Shown here piece after piece: positions 36,801 to 44,158 of a DNA stretch of 64,000 bases; position 1 is the stretch's first letter, and every line of letters begins with the position of its first letter. The translations under genes were made by a program, and so were the position numbers. The stretch covers positions 124,001-188,000 of the forward strand of contig NZ_LMDY01000014.1 in assembly GCF_001425905.1 (NCBI RefSeq), in the 5' to 3' direction. The notes beneath the pieces were generated by a model, which ran no database searches, was not told the origin of the DNA, and saw nothing but the letters and a program-made list of their open reading frames with translations. This stretch comes from Methylibium sp. Root1272. GTDB lineage: Bacteria > Pseudomonadota > Gammaproteobacteria > Burkholderiales > Burkholderiaceae_C.

Positions 36801-37126
36801 GCTGGCGCAATGCGCGGGAGCTCGGCGCCCTGAAGGATGGCAGCCGCGTCTGGGCCTGCGGCATCGTCGTCGGCCGCCAGCAGCCCGAGACCGCCAAGGG
36901 CACGATCTTCGTCACGCTGGAGGACGAGACCGGCTCGGTCAACGTGATCGTCTGGAAGGGCGTGCGCGAGCGGTTCCGCCAGGCGCTGCTGGCTTCACGC
37001 CTGCTGGCCGTGGCCGGGGAATGGCAGCGCTCGCCGGAGGGCGTGATGCACCTGCTGGCGCGACGGCTGGTCGACATGACGCCCTGGCTGGGCCGGCTGG
37101 CGACGAGTTCGCGGGACTTTCACTGA
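33827..37126 (+). CDS. dnaE2: Error-prone DNA polymerase III alpha subunit DnaE2
   Basis: 1099 residues, about the usual 1050-1100 for DnaE2 (E. coli DnaE 1160). N-terminal PHP domain (AYAELHCRSNFSFLTGASHPQELVERA), polymerase core with GRGSAANSAVCYCLGIT and the catalytic acidic motif APDIDVDFEHERREEV, tandem HhH (about 880-935) and C-terminal OB domain (GTIFVTLEDETGSVNVIVW). ATG at 33827 follows the imuB stop by four bases, so the three genes form one operon; the open frame runs upstream through imuB as shadow. Performs SOS mutagenic bypass. Confidence 0.96.
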   Translation: MPQPAHPKTPQPASPPPPPLHWTRPGLPAYAELHCRSNFSFLTGASHPQELVERAAQLGYAAIAITDECSVAGVVRAHAALKRLRENGDPSLPALIIGSEFTLAASSTAPGCRLVLLAKNREGYAQLCGLITLGRGRSAKGHYQLSVDDLDAPLAGQGRAAGVPDCLALLIPRREEDHGTLLAQARWLAGRCGERASIAIELLRWADDESFIERLLEVSAASGLPLAAAGDVLMHVRSRKPLQDTLTAIRLKRRVADCGYALMRNAEQHLRSRLALARLCRPEWLQRSVDLARACDFSLEQLKYEYPDEIVPAGETAASHLRRMTEDGARKRYSGVVPDTVKEQIEREFTLIFQKRYEAFFLTVFDVVTFARSRGILCQGRGSAANSAVCYCLGITEVDPTQTTLLFERFISEERNEAPDIDVDFEHERREEVIQYIYGKYGTHRTALAAALATYRVRGAVREVGKALGLDEQRIARLAKSHQWFDGREALPARLSEAGFDLDAPVTRQWLELSSTLIGFPRHLSQHVGGFVIARDELSRMVPIENAAMKDRRVIQWDKDDLESLGLLKVDVLALGMLSALKRALALLTDWRGPPPGANGGAPAPPSWQMQDIPREDIATYEMIQKADTVGVFQIESRAQQSMLPRLKPREFYDLVVQVAIVRPGPISGGMVHPYLKQRELQRQGLRPPPVYPALEKALERTLGIPIFQEQVMQICMIAADFSGGDADELRRAMAAWKRKGGLQHFHQRIVDRMVAKNYDREFAERIFEQIKGFGDYGFPESHAYSFALLAYLSAWLKCHEPAIFLAALLNSQPMGFYAPSQLVQDARRHAVEVRPVDVGHSGWDCTLEAASPGSMPSDARRPQPAVRLGLRLVSGFSKAAADRIVAARHAAAFASLDDLARRAGLDPQALQVLARADALQGLAGHRRQQAWQASGQPRRTALLADAPHREDPLALPAPPEAEEITLDYASLQLTLRRHPLALLRPRLAQRGWRNARELGALKDGSRVWACGIVVGRQQPETAKGTIFVTLEDETGSVNVIVWKGVRERFRQALLASRLLAVAGEWQRSPEGVMHLLARRLVDMTPWLGRLATSSRDFH

Positions 37127-37161
37127 CCGGTGAAAGCGCCCCGCCCCCGGCGCCTTCTCCG

Positions 37162-37356
37162 CTACTCGCTCTTGAGTCGCTTCACGACCGCAGCCGTGGT
37201 CAGCAGTTCCAGCTGGGCTTCGAGCCGGATCACGCGGCCCGTCAGATCCTCGATCTTCTGCTGCTGCAGTTTCATCGCGTCGGACTGCCGGTTGACCTTG
37301 TCCTCGAGCTTGATCATCGAGGTGAGCGCGCCCCAGACGCGGTCGGTGACGCCCAT
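37162..37356 (-). CDS. Small coiled-coil protein, second gene of a two-gene unit
   Basis: 64 residues; family not recognised. After MGVTDRVWGALTSMIKLEDKV the sequence is one amphipathic helix (KLQQQKIEDLTGRVIRLEAQLELLTTAAVVKRLK) with heptad-like hydrophobic spacing, suggesting a short coiled coil. Its ATG overlaps the stop of the RHH-like gene by one base (TGATG), so they are translationally coupled. It converges with dnaE2, stops 35 bases apart, that spacer containing an imperfect GC-rich hairpin. Confidence 0.65.
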   Translation of the reverse strand: MGVTDRVWGALTSMIKLEDKVNRQSDAMKLQQQKIEDLTGRVIRLEAQLELLTTAAVVKRLKSE

Positions 37357-37679
37357 CAGGCGGCCTTGCGCACCGCCGTCCGGCCGGAGGCGGACTTCGG
37401 CAGTCGGGCCGCCTTCGCCTCCATCGCGGCGATGCGCTTGTTGCTCGCGTCGATGAAGCTCAGCGCATCGTCGATGGCGGCGCCGGCGCGATCGGCGGCA
37501 TCGCGCGCGGCATCGGCCAGCACTCCCAGCTCCTGGTCCGCCTCCTTGGCCTCGTAGGCGAAGGCGCCGCGGCGCATCAGTTCCGACACGGGCAGGTCCA
37601 GGCGTTTCGCCTTGGCGGCGATCGCCTTCTTGTCCTGAGAAGTGGCTTGCACCACGATGCGTTCGACGGCTGCGGCCAT
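37356..37679 (-). CDS. Ribbon-helix-helix-like protein with helical tail
   Basis: 107 residues. Residues 5-42 (ERIVVQATSQDKKAIAAKAKRLDLPVSELMRRGAF) show the strand-helix-helix pattern of ribbon-helix-helix DNA-binding proteins, with the typical xxLPVSELMRRG second helix. The rest is helical, alanine-rich (ADAARDAADRAGAAIDDAL) and ends in a basic tail (KSASGRTAVRKAA). ATG at 37679 is preferred over 37748, whose extension covers the promoter and operator. A palindrome at its own promoter suggests autoregulation. It could be a toxin-antitoxin-like regulator, but the partner does not resemble any toxin. Confidence 0.68.
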   Translation of the reverse strand: MAAAVERIVVQATSQDKKAIAAKAKRLDLPVSELMRRGAFAYEAKEADQELGVLADAARDAADRAGAAIDDALSFIDASNKRIAAMEAKAARLPKSASGRTAVRKAA

Positions 37680-37708
37680 GTCGTCACTCCGATCGGGGCC
37701 CATCGCCC

Positions 37709-37748
37709 CTGTCCATGGACAGTGTATGTACATGGAAGCGACTGTCAA
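37709..37748 (-). promoter_or_regulatory. Promoter with overlapping 14-base palindromic operator for the RHH/coiled-coil pair
   Basis: On the minus strand: TTGACA (37748-37743), 16-base spacer, TACACT (37726-37721), then CTGTCCATGGACAG (37722-37709), a perfect palindrome starting at the end of the -10 and covering the expected transcription start. This is a classic repressor geometry; the RHH-like product is the obvious candidate. Confidence 0.65.
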
Positions 37749-37775
37749 GCCGCCGCCCGGAGACCCTGCCGGGCG

Positions 37776-39191
37776 TCAGTAGTCGCTGCCGCTGCTGCCC
37801 GGCGCAAGGTTGTCGAACTTGGTCAGCGGCTTCAGGAAGGTGAGCTTCACCGTACCGACCGGGCCGTTACGCTGCTTGCCGATGATGATCTCGGCGACGC
37901 CCGGCTCCTTGGTGTCCTTGTTGTAGTACTCGTCGCGGTAGATGAACATGATGACGTCGGCGTCCTGCTCGATCGCGCCCGACTCGCGCAGGTCGCTCAT
38001 CATCGGCCGCTTGTCGGTGCGCGTCTCGACGCTGCGGTTGAGCTGCGACAGCGCAATCACCGGGCACTTCAGTTCCTTGGCCAGCGACTTCAGACCGCGC
38101 GAGATCTCGCCGATCACGGTGGCGCGGTTCTCCTCGCTCGAACTGGAGCCGCTCATCAGCTGCAGGTAGTCGACCACGATCAGGCCGAGCTGGCCGCACT
38201 GGCGCGCCTGACGCCGGGCGCGGGCACGCAGCTCGCTAGGCGTCAGTGCCGCGCTCTCGTCGATGAAGACGCTGGCCTTGCCGAGCTTGTCGACCGCCTC
38301 GGTCAGGCGCCCCCACTCATCGTCGCGCAGCCGGCCGGTGCGCAACCCCGACTGGTCGATGCGGCCGAGCGAGCCCACCATCCGCAGCGCCAACTGCGAG
38401 GCGCCCATTTCCATCGAGAACACCACCACCGGCAGGCCTTCCTGCACCGCAACGTGCTCGCCGATGTTGAGCGCGAACGCGGTCTTGCCCATCGACGGGC
38501 GCGCCGCCAGCACGATCAGGTCGCCCGGCTGCAGGCCGGCGGTCATGCGGTCGAGGTCGTAGAAGCCGGTGCGCACGCCGGTCACTTCCTCGGCACCGTT
38601 CTCGGCCAGTTCGGTCACGCGGTCGATCAGTTGCACGACCAGGGTGTCCATGCCCTGGAAGCCCTGCTTGGTGCGCGAGCCGGCCTCGCCGATCTTGAAG
38701 ATCTTGCCTTCGGCCTCGTCGAGGATCTCCGAGACCGCGCGACCACGCGGGTTGAAGGCGTTGGTGGCGATCTCGTCGCTGGTAGCGACCAGATCGCGCA
38801 GGATCTTGCGCTCGCGCACGATCTCGGCATAGCGGCGCAGGTTGGCCGCGCTCGGCACGCTCTGCGCGAGCTGGTTCAAGTAGGCCAGCCCACCCACCTC
38901 CTCGGCCTTGCCGAGCGACTGCAACTGCTCGTAGACGGTGATCACGTCGGCCGGCTTACTCGCGTTGATCAGCTTGCCGATGGCGCCGTAGATCAACTGA
39001 TGCTCATGGCGGTAGAAATCGCCGTCGCTCAGCAGGTCGCCGGCCCGGTCCCAGGCGCCGTTGTCGATCAGCAGGCCGCCCAGCACGCTCTGCTCGGCCT
39101 CGATGGATTGCGGCGGGATGCGCAGGCGGGCGACTTCGTCGTCGCCGCGGGCGTCAGGGCGCGCGCCGCCCCCGGAGAAAATGGCTGACAT
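37776..39191 (-). CDS. dnaB: Replicative DNA helicase DnaB
   Basis: 471 residues. N-terminal helical domain (RIPPQSIEAEQSVLGGLLID), linker, then RecA-like helicase domain with Walker A AARPSMGKTAFALNI, Walker B LGLIVVDYLQLMSG and the arginine/loop region SQLNRSVETRTDKRPMMSDLRESGAIEQDADV. Hexameric fork helicase. No intein: the usual insertion site around the P-loop is continuous. It lies after rpsF-priB-rpsR-rplI but beyond a strong terminator, so it probably has its own promoter in 39192-39262. Confidence 0.98.
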   Translation of the reverse strand: MSAIFSGGGARPDARGDDEVARLRIPPQSIEAEQSVLGGLLIDNGAWDRAGDLLSDGDFYRHEHQLIYGAIGKLINASKPADVITVYEQLQSLGKAEEVGGLAYLNQLAQSVPSAANLRRYAEIVRERKILRDLVATSDEIATNAFNPRGRAVSEILDEAEGKIFKIGEAGSRTKQGFQGMDTLVVQLIDRVTELAENGAEEVTGVRTGFYDLDRMTAGLQPGDLIVLAARPSMGKTAFALNIGEHVAVQEGLPVVVFSMEMGASQLALRMVGSLGRIDQSGLRTGRLRDDEWGRLTEAVDKLGKASVFIDESAALTPSELRARARRQARQCGQLGLIVVDYLQLMSGSSSSEENRATVIGEISRGLKSLAKELKCPVIALSQLNRSVETRTDKRPMMSDLRESGAIEQDADVIMFIYRDEYYNKDTKEPGVAEIIIGKQRNGPVGTVKLTFLKPLTKFDNLAPGSSGSDY

Positions 39192-39262
39192 CGTTCGATC
39201 TTATGCCGGTCGCCGACCCGCCGTTGTGGGCAAGTCTGTGGAAATCCGGTGGGTGGCCTGGG

Positions 39263-39285
39263 GGCGGCGCTGTACAAGCGCCGCC
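39263..39285. other. GC-rich hairpin upstream of dnaB
   Basis: GGCGGCGCT (39263-39271), loop GTACA, AGCGCCGCC (39277-39285), a perfect nine-base stem immediately downstream (minus sense) of the rplI terminator and about 72 bases before the dnaB start. Without a following T-run it may be a back-up terminator or a 5' leader structure of dnaB. Confidence 0.55.
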
Positions 39286-39287
39286 GC

Positions 39288-39316
39288 AAAAACAAAGGCC
39301 GGCGAATGCCGGCCTT
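39288..39316 (-). terminator. Intrinsic terminator after rplI
   Basis: Minus strand: AAGGCCGGC (39316-39308), loop ATTC, GCCGGCCTT (39303-39295), then TGTTTTTG. Perfect nine-base stem plus T-rich tail, 23 bases after the rplI stop. Separates the ribosomal-protein operon from dnaB. Confidence 0.88.
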
Positions 39317-39338
39317 CGTCGCGAGCGGAACGGAAGAC

Positions 39339-39791
39339 TCAGTCGGTCTCGCCGACCACCGTCACGTTCACGTCGACCACCACGTCGGTGTGCAGCGCCA
39401 CCGTCACCGGGTGCTCGCCCACGGTCTTCAGCGGACCGTTGGGCAGGCGCACCTGCGACTTCACGACCTTGAAGCCGGCCTTGCCCAGCGCTTCGGCGAT
39501 GTCGTGGTTGGTGACCGAACCGAACAGACGGCCGTCGACACCGGCCTTCTGCGTGATGCTGATGGCCTTGCCGTTGAGCTTCTCGCCCTCGGCCTGGGAG
39601 GCGGCCAGCTTCGCAGCTGCGGCCTTTTCCAGTTCGATGCGCTTGGCTTCGAATTCCTTGACCGCCGACTCGGTGGCACGGCGTGCAGCACCGCTGGGGA
39701 TCAGGAAGTTGCGTGCGTAGCCGTCCTTGACCTTGACGACCTCACCGAGGTTGCCGAGGTTGGCCACCTTCTCGAGCAGGATGATTTGCAT
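39339..39791 (-). CDS. rplI: 50S ribosomal protein L9
   Basis: 150 residues. N-terminal L9 signature [32 protein letters not shown], a long connecting helix ([25 protein letters not shown]) and C-terminal domain ([16 protein letters not shown]). ATG at 39791 follows GAGGAG. Last gene of the rpsF operon, ten bases after rpsR. Confidence 0.99.
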   Translation of the reverse strand: MQIILLEKVANLGNLGEVVKVKDGYARNFLIPSGAARRATESAVKEFEAKRIELEKAAAAKLAASQAEGEKLNGKAISITQKAGVDGRLFGSVTNHDIAEALGKAGFKVVKSQVRLPNGPLKTVGEHPVTVALHTDVVVDVNVTVVGETD

Positions 39792-39801
39792 GGCGGGCTC
39801 C

Positions 39802-40092
39802 TCAGGACTTGTGCTGGTCGCTGTACGGCAGCAGGGCCAGGAAGCGGGCGCGCTTGATGCAGGTCGACAGCTGACGCTGGAAGAAGGCACGCGTGCCGGT
39901 CAGGCGTGCGGGCGTGATCTTGCCGTTCTCGGCAATGAAGTCGCGCAGCGTGTCGACATCCTTGTAGTCGATCTCGGTGACGCCGGTGACCGTGAAGCGG
40001 CAGAAGCGCTTGCGACGGAACAGCAGCGATTGGGTGTTGCGCTTCGGGCGCTTGTCCTTGCCGAAACGGCCTTTACCACGGGGCGGGGGCAT
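39802..40092 (-). CDS. rpsR: 30S ribosomal protein S18
   Basis: 96 residues. The S18 core [41 protein letters not shown] with [18 protein letters not shown] is complete; N-terminal extension is basic. Binds S6 on the 30S platform. Between priB and rplI. Confidence 0.99.
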   Translation of the reverse strand: MPPPRGKGRFGKDKRPKRNTQSLLFRRKRFCRFTVTGVTEIDYKDVDTLRDFIAENGKITPARLTGTRAFFQRQLSTCIKRARFLALLPYSDQHKS

Positions 40093-40122
40093 AGTGAACT
40101 CCTGAAATCTGAAACGGGTTGC

Positions 40123-40422
40123 TCAAAGCGAAGCGGGCTGGGCGTCGAATTCGGTGATGTGCAGCAGCACGCCCTTGCCGTTGCGGTGGGACCCGAGAAA
40201 TCCGGCGAATCCGGCGGTGTCTCCCACCGCCAGCTTGCCGAGCTGCTCGGCCACCGCCCCGATCCCCACGGCCCGGATCTCCAGAGAGACCCGGCGCGGG
40301 TGCCCGGCTTCCGTCACTTGCGACTCGTGCCTCAGGCTCAAGTCGAGTGCCGGCAAACCGGCGGGCGTGTAGCGCATCACGCCCCGCTCCACCAGCTGCG
40401 CCTGAAGAACCACGCGGTTCAT
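40123..40422 (-). CDS. priB: Primosomal replication protein N (PriB)
   Basis: 99 residues, single OB-fold: MNRVVLQAQLVERGVMRYTPAGLPALDLSLRHES, GHPRRVSLEIRAVGIG and GFLGSHRNGKGVLLHITEFDAQP. PriB stabilises PriA on restart structures. Its place between rpsF and rpsR is conserved across beta/gamma-proteobacteria. Confidence 0.96.
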   Translation of the reverse strand: MNRVVLQAQLVERGVMRYTPAGLPALDLSLRHESQVTEAGHPRRVSLEIRAVGIGAVAEQLGKLAVGDTAGFAGFLGSHRNGKGVLLHITEFDAQPASL

Positions 40423-40456
40423 GCAGGCGCCTGCGGCAGGCAGGGCTTCACCGGAA

Positions 40457-40825
40457 TCAGGCAGCGGCTTCCTGCGGCTGCGGCGCCTTGCGCGATTCCT
40501 CGCGCTCGACGGCCTTCATCATGATCGAGGGCGCGGTCTCGGCCTTGCTCTTGACCACGGTGAGGTGGCGCAGCACGGCGTCGTTGAACTTGAAGCCGGT
40601 CTCGAGCTCGAGCAGCGTCTCCTTGCTGCACTCAATGTTGAGGCACAGGTAGTGCGCCTTCGCGAGCTTGTTGATCAGGTAGGCCAGTTGGCGGCGCCCC
40701 CAATCCTCGACACGGTGCAGCTTGCCACCGGCAGCGGTGACCAGGCCCTTGTAGCGTTCCAGCATGGCCGGAACCTGCTCGCTTTGATCCGGGTGGATCA
40801 GCAGGACGATTTCGTAATGACGCAT
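40457..40825 (-). CDS. rpsF: 30S ribosomal protein S6
   Basis: 122 residues. [52 protein letters not shown] and the Lys/Glu-rich tail ([16 protein letters not shown]) are typical; the last part is where E. coli RimK adds glutamates. ATG at 40825, following AAGGAG. First gene of the operon, with a structured leader upstream (40889-40917). Confidence 0.99.
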   Translation of the reverse strand: MRHYEIVLLIHPDQSEQVPAMLERYKGLVTAAGGKLHRVEDWGRRQLAYLINKLAKAHYLCLNIECSKETLLELETGFKFNDAVLRHLTVVKSKAETAPSIMMKAVEREESRKAPQPQEAAA

Positions 40826-40888
40826 CGGTACTCCTTGTGGGTGTCCGCCTCGCGGCCGTGCAGGCACGGTGATCGGTCGGCGGGGAAG

Positions 40889-40917
40889 CCGTCCCCTAGC
40901 GTCAACAAGGGGTACGG
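40889..40917 (-). promoter_or_regulatory. Candidate rpsF leader hairpin (possible S6:S18 autoregulatory element)
   Basis: Minus-strand RNA: CCGU, bulged A, CCCCU, ten-base loop, AGGGG, ACGG, 64 bases before the rpsF start. Many bacteria control this operon by S6:S18 binding to an rpsF leader hairpin. The hairpin is seen; its role is inferred, and I cannot confirm the exact consensus. Confidence 0.45.
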
Positions 40918-40932
40918 CAAGGTAAGCCCAAG

Positions 40933-40938
40933 ATTATA
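40933..40938 (-). promoter_or_regulatory. -10 element of the rpsF operon promoter
   Basis: Perfect TATAAT on the minus strand (40938-40933), about 108 bases upstream of rpsF and just before the leader hairpin. A convincing -35 is not visible; the upstream bases are part of the terminator of the symporter transcript. Confidence 0.6.
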
Positions 40939-40944
40939 GCCGGA

Positions 40945-40980
40945 CAAAAAGAAGCGGCCCTCCGTCACCGGGGCGCCGCT
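40945..40980 (-). terminator. Intrinsic terminator after the symporter gene
   Basis: Minus strand: AGCGGCGCCCC (40980-40970), loop, AGGGCCGCT (40961-40953), then TCTTTTTG. The stem has one bulge; the T-run is clear. It ends the DUF4212-symporter transcript 45 bases after its stop, immediately before the rpsF promoter. Confidence 0.8.
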
Positions 40981-41024
40981 CGCTCGCCGTCGCGGGCCGG
41001 CCGGAGCCGGCGCCGCTCTGGGGG

Positions 41025-43166
41025 TCAGGTGCCGAGGCTCTTCACCGTGTCGCCGCGCAGGTTCGGGTAGCGAACATGCTCGATCAGCTCCTGCACCTTC
41101 TTGTTCGGTGCTGGCGTGAACAGGCTCACGATGATGATCACTGCGAAACCGATCGGCACGCCGAAGGTCGCCGCCGAGATCGGCAGGATGCCGAACCACA
41201 GGCTGACGGGCTCGGTGATGCCGAACACGCCGCGCAACCAGGGTTGGTTGTGGATCATGTAGTACATGGTCGTCCCCAGGCCGGCGATCATGCCCAGCAC
41301 GGCACCGGCGCTGGAAGCGCGCTTCCAGAAGATGCCAAGCACCAGGGCCGGGAAGAAGCCCGCCGCCGCGAACGAGAACGCCGCCGAGACCAGGAACAGG
41401 ATGTCCGCGGGTTTCTGCGAGGCCACGTAGGCCGCCGCCAGAGCCACGACCAGCAGGAGGATCTTCGAGACCGTCACGCGACGGGAGGTCGACGCGTTCG
41501 GATCGATCATCTTGTAGTACAGGTCGTGCGACAGCGCGTTGGCGATCGTCAGCAACAGGCCGTCCGCGGTCGACAGCGCCGCGGCCAGACCGCCCGCGGC
41601 CACCATGCCCGATACCACATACGGGAGCCCACCGATCTCCGGCGTCGCCAGCACGATGATGTCGCCGCCGAGCTTCATCTCGCCGAGCTGCAGGATGCCG
41701 TCCTTGTTGATGTCGGTGACCGACATCAGCGTCGGATCGACCCGCGCCCAGTTGGCAATCCAGGCGGGCAACTGGTCGAACGGCGTGCCGACGACGTTGT
41801 TGAACACCTCGAATTTCACCAGCACGGCCAAGGCCGGCGCGGTGAAATACAGCAGGAAGATGAAGAACAGCGACCAGGTCACCGACTCGCGCGCCTCCTT
41901 GACCGAGGGCGTGGTGTAGTAGCGCATCAGGATGTGCGGCAGCGCCGCCGTACCGACCATCAGACAGAACACCAGCGCCAGGAAGTTGCGCCGCGACTCG
42001 TTGAAGGTCTTCTGCGCCTTCTCGTCGCCGTTCGGGTCGCCAGCGTACTGTTGCGCATGGGGCGGCATGCCGGCCAGCGGCTTGGCACGTGCCTCGTTCG
42101 CACTCTTCGCGGCCGCATAAGCCTTCTTGGCGTCGGCTTCCGTCGCCGGCAAGGCGGCCAGCGCCTTCTCGGCAGCCTGCACGTCGGCCAGCGGCGCATT
42201 CGCGCCCTTCAGGTCGGCGAGCTTCTGCTCGGCCGCCATCTTGTCGGCCGCCATCGCGGCCGGCACGTCCTTCAGCTTGGCATCGGCGCCTTCTGCGCGT
42301 TGCTTGAAGGCCGCGATGACCTCCAGCTCCTTCGGATCGGCCTTGAGCTGGGCTTCCTTGGCGGTGATCTTCTGCAGTTGGGCGCCGTAGATGGCCTGCG
42401 GCACCGGCACGCTCGTCTGCTTCACCGACAGCCACACCACCGGGACGAGGTAGGCAATGATCAGGATGATGTACTGCGCCACCTGCGTCCAGGTGACGGC
42501 GCGCATGCCGCCCAGGAACGAGCACACCAGGATGCCGCCGAGTCCGACGAACACGCCGATCTCGAACGCCAGCCCGCTCAGGCGCGCCGTGATCAACCCC
42601 ACGCCGTAGATCTGCGCCACCACGTAGGTGAACGAGCACAGGATGGCGGCAAAGATGCCGATGAATCGGGCCAGATTGCCGCCATAGCGTTCACCCAGAA
42701 AATCTGGAATGGTGAACTGGCCGAACTTGCGCAGATAGGGTGCGAGGAACAGCGCCACCAGGCAGTAGCCGCCGGTCCAGCCCATGATGAAGGCGAGACC
42801 ACCGTAGCCGGTGAGGTACAGCGTACCGGCCATGCCGATGAAGGACGCGGCCGACATCCAGTCGGCGCCGGTGGCCATGCCGTTGTAGATGGCTGGCACG
42901 CGACGGCCGGCCACGTAGTATTCGGCCGCATCGGTGGTGCGGCTCATGATGCCGATGCCGGCATACAGGGCCACGGTGGCCAGCAGGAAGATGAAGCCGA
43001 TGTAGCTGCGCGGCAGCCCCATCTGCTCGAGCACAGCCAGCACGATCACGAAGGCAATGAAGCCGCCGGTGTACCAGGTGTAGACCTTGTTCAGTTGCGA
43101 CTTGAAGGCCGCATTGGCGGCGCGACTGCTGCCCGCGGCAGTCGCATTCGGTGTGATTCCAGCCAT
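41025..43166 (-). CDS. Sodium/solute symporter large subunit (VC_2705/ActP-like)
   Basis: 713 residues. SSS-family core with motifs YYVAGRRVPAIYNGMATGADWMSAASFIGMAGTLYLTGYGGL, FTIPDFLGERYGG and GLAAALSTADGLLLTIANALSHDLYY. Around residues 250-395 it carries a long Lys/Ala/Glu-rich, coiled-coil-like insert (QLQKITAKEAQLKADPKELE on) between membrane segments, and near residue 484 a canonical 12-residue EF-hand loop, DINKDGILQLGE. These features match the longer VC_2705-type symporters, which occur with a DUF4212 small subunit, present here one base upstream. Likely monocarboxylate (acetate-like) uptake; substrate is inferred. Confidence 0.9.
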   Translation of the reverse strand: MAGITPNATAAGSSRAANAAFKSQLNKVYTWYTGGFIAFVIVLAVLEQMGLPRSYIGFIFLLATVALYAGIGIMSRTTDAAEYYVAGRRVPAIYNGMATGADWMSAASFIGMAGTLYLTGYGGLAFIMGWTGGYCLVALFLAPYLRKFGQFTIPDFLGERYGGNLARFIGIFAAILCSFTYVVAQIYGVGLITARLSGLAFEIGVFVGLGGILVCSFLGGMRAVTWTQVAQYIILIIAYLVPVVWLSVKQTSVPVPQAIYGAQLQKITAKEAQLKADPKELEVIAAFKQRAEGADAKLKDVPAAMAADKMAAEQKLADLKGANAPLADVQAAEKALAALPATEADAKKAYAAAKSANEARAKPLAGMPPHAQQYAGDPNGDEKAQKTFNESRRNFLALVFCLMVGTAALPHILMRYYTTPSVKEARESVTWSLFFIFLLYFTAPALAVLVKFEVFNNVVGTPFDQLPAWIANWARVDPTLMSVTDINKDGILQLGEMKLGGDIIVLATPEIGGLPYVVSGMVAAGGLAAALSTADGLLLTIANALSHDLYYKMIDPNASTSRRVTVSKILLLVVALAAAYVASQKPADILFLVSAAFSFAAAGFFPALVLGIFWKRASSAGAVLGMIAGLGTTMYYMIHNQPWLRGVFGITEPVSLWFGILPISAATFGVPIGFAVIIIVSLFTPAPNKKVQELIEHVRYPNLRGDTVKSLGT

Positions 43167-43167
43167 G

Positions 43168-43425
43168 TCAGTCCTCCTCGGCGACGCCGTGTTCTTGATC
43201 GAGGCGATTCATCGTCCTGGCGTAGTACCAGATGATGATCACGTAGATGATCAGTGAGCCCTGGGCCGCCATGTAGAAGCTGAAGGGCCAGCCGAAGAAC
43301 GAGAAGCTGAGCTCTCGCGCGAAATACGCCATCACGTAGGTCACTACGAACCAGATCGCCAGCAGGATCGCGGTGAGCCTGAGGTTCTTCTGCCAGTAGA
43401 GCCGCTGCTGTTCAGTCACCTGCAT
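43168..43425 (-). CDS. DUF4212 small subunit of the sodium/solute symporter
   Basis: 85 residues, two membrane segments: RLTAILLAIWFVVTYVMAYF and FPFSFYMAAQGSLIIYVIIIWY-like, with the DUF4212 hallmark QQRLYWQKNLRLT at the N-terminus and YYARTMNRLDQEHGV at the C-terminus. Always found with the VC_2705-type large subunit; the stop is one base from the start of that gene. ATG at 43425 follows AGGAGC. Confidence 0.94.
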   Translation of the reverse strand: MQVTEQQRLYWQKNLRLTAILLAIWFVVTYVMAYFARELSFSFFGWPFSFYMAAQGSLIIYVIIIWYYARTMNRLDQEHGVAEED

Positions 43426-43546
43426 CGCTGTGCTCCTGTCCTTGTTGTCTCCGACCCCGTCGGGGGGTCACCGGTCTTGCTGATACCGCCGCTGCTCGCG
43501 TTCTTCGACGCGATGCCTGCTGCTCCTGGCCGGGATCGATCGGGCT

Positions 43547-44158
43547 TCAGTGCCCGCCGGCCGGCGAGCCGAGCAGTCCGGTTTCCCGCTCGAGCTGAGC
43601 GGCCACCTTGGGCTCGAATCCCTGGAGATGGCGAATGATCTTCACCGCCTCTTCGGGTTGCTGACGATCGACATGAACCCGCGCAAGCTGATACCAGCCG
43701 TGCGGACTCATGGGCTGCAGTTCGGTGTTGCGCTTCAACGCGGCGACGGCCTCGTCGTAGCGGTGTTGACGGATCAGCGTCAGCCCCAGGCCGTACCACG
43801 CTCGGTCGAGCTTGGGTTCCAGGTGGAGCGCATTGCGAAACGCGTGTTCTGCCTCGTCGAGCGAGCCCTGCTGCTCCAGCAGGAAGCCAAGGTTGAACCA
43901 GGCATGGGCATGCTCGGGCTGCACGTCGATCAGCCGGCGGAAATCGGCCATCGCCGCATCGGCCTGTCCGGATTGCGCCAGCACGTGAGCTCGACTGGCA
44001 AGCGCGTACGCGTCGTCGGGCCACAGCGCCAGCATCTCGTCGAACGTCTCGAGTGCCCGTCTCTGCCGACCTGCGACCAGCAGCGTCTGCGAGCGCCACT
44101 TCATCAGCAGATGTCGCCATCGCCCCGAGCGACTCGGTATCGTCGCGCTCACTGGCAC
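43547..44158 (-). CDS. Tetratricopeptide-repeat protein
   Basis: 203 residues from a GTG start (44156-44158), or 185 from ATG at 44104. About four TPR units: RALETFDEMLALWPDDAYALASRAHVLAQSGQADAAMADFRRLIDVQPEHAHAWFNLGFLLEQQG and so on, each with the W/L-G-Y-A-P pattern. No signal peptide. TPR proteins mediate protein-protein contacts; no partner is evident. The GTG start overlaps the 3' end of the small membrane-protein gene by ten bases, suggesting coupling, with AGGGG before it. Confidence 0.82.
   Translation of the reverse strand: MPVSATIPSRSGRWRHLLMKWRSQTLLVAGRQRRALETFDEMLALWPDDAYALASRAHVLAQSGQADAAMADFRRLIDVQPEHAHAWFNLGFLLEQQGSLDEAEHAFRNALHLEPKLDRAWYGLGLTLIRQHRYDEAVAALKRNTELQPMSPHGWYQLARVHVDRQQPEEAVKIIRHLQGFEPKVAAQLERETGLLGSPAGGH

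Noticed and set aside
37709-37722. CTGTCCATGGACAG as a LexA box
   Set aside because: CTGT and ACAG are separated by six bases, not the eight of LexA boxes; interpreted as another repressor's operator.
37776-39191. Intein in DnaB
   Set aside because: The helicase P-loop and following motifs are continuous and the length is normal.
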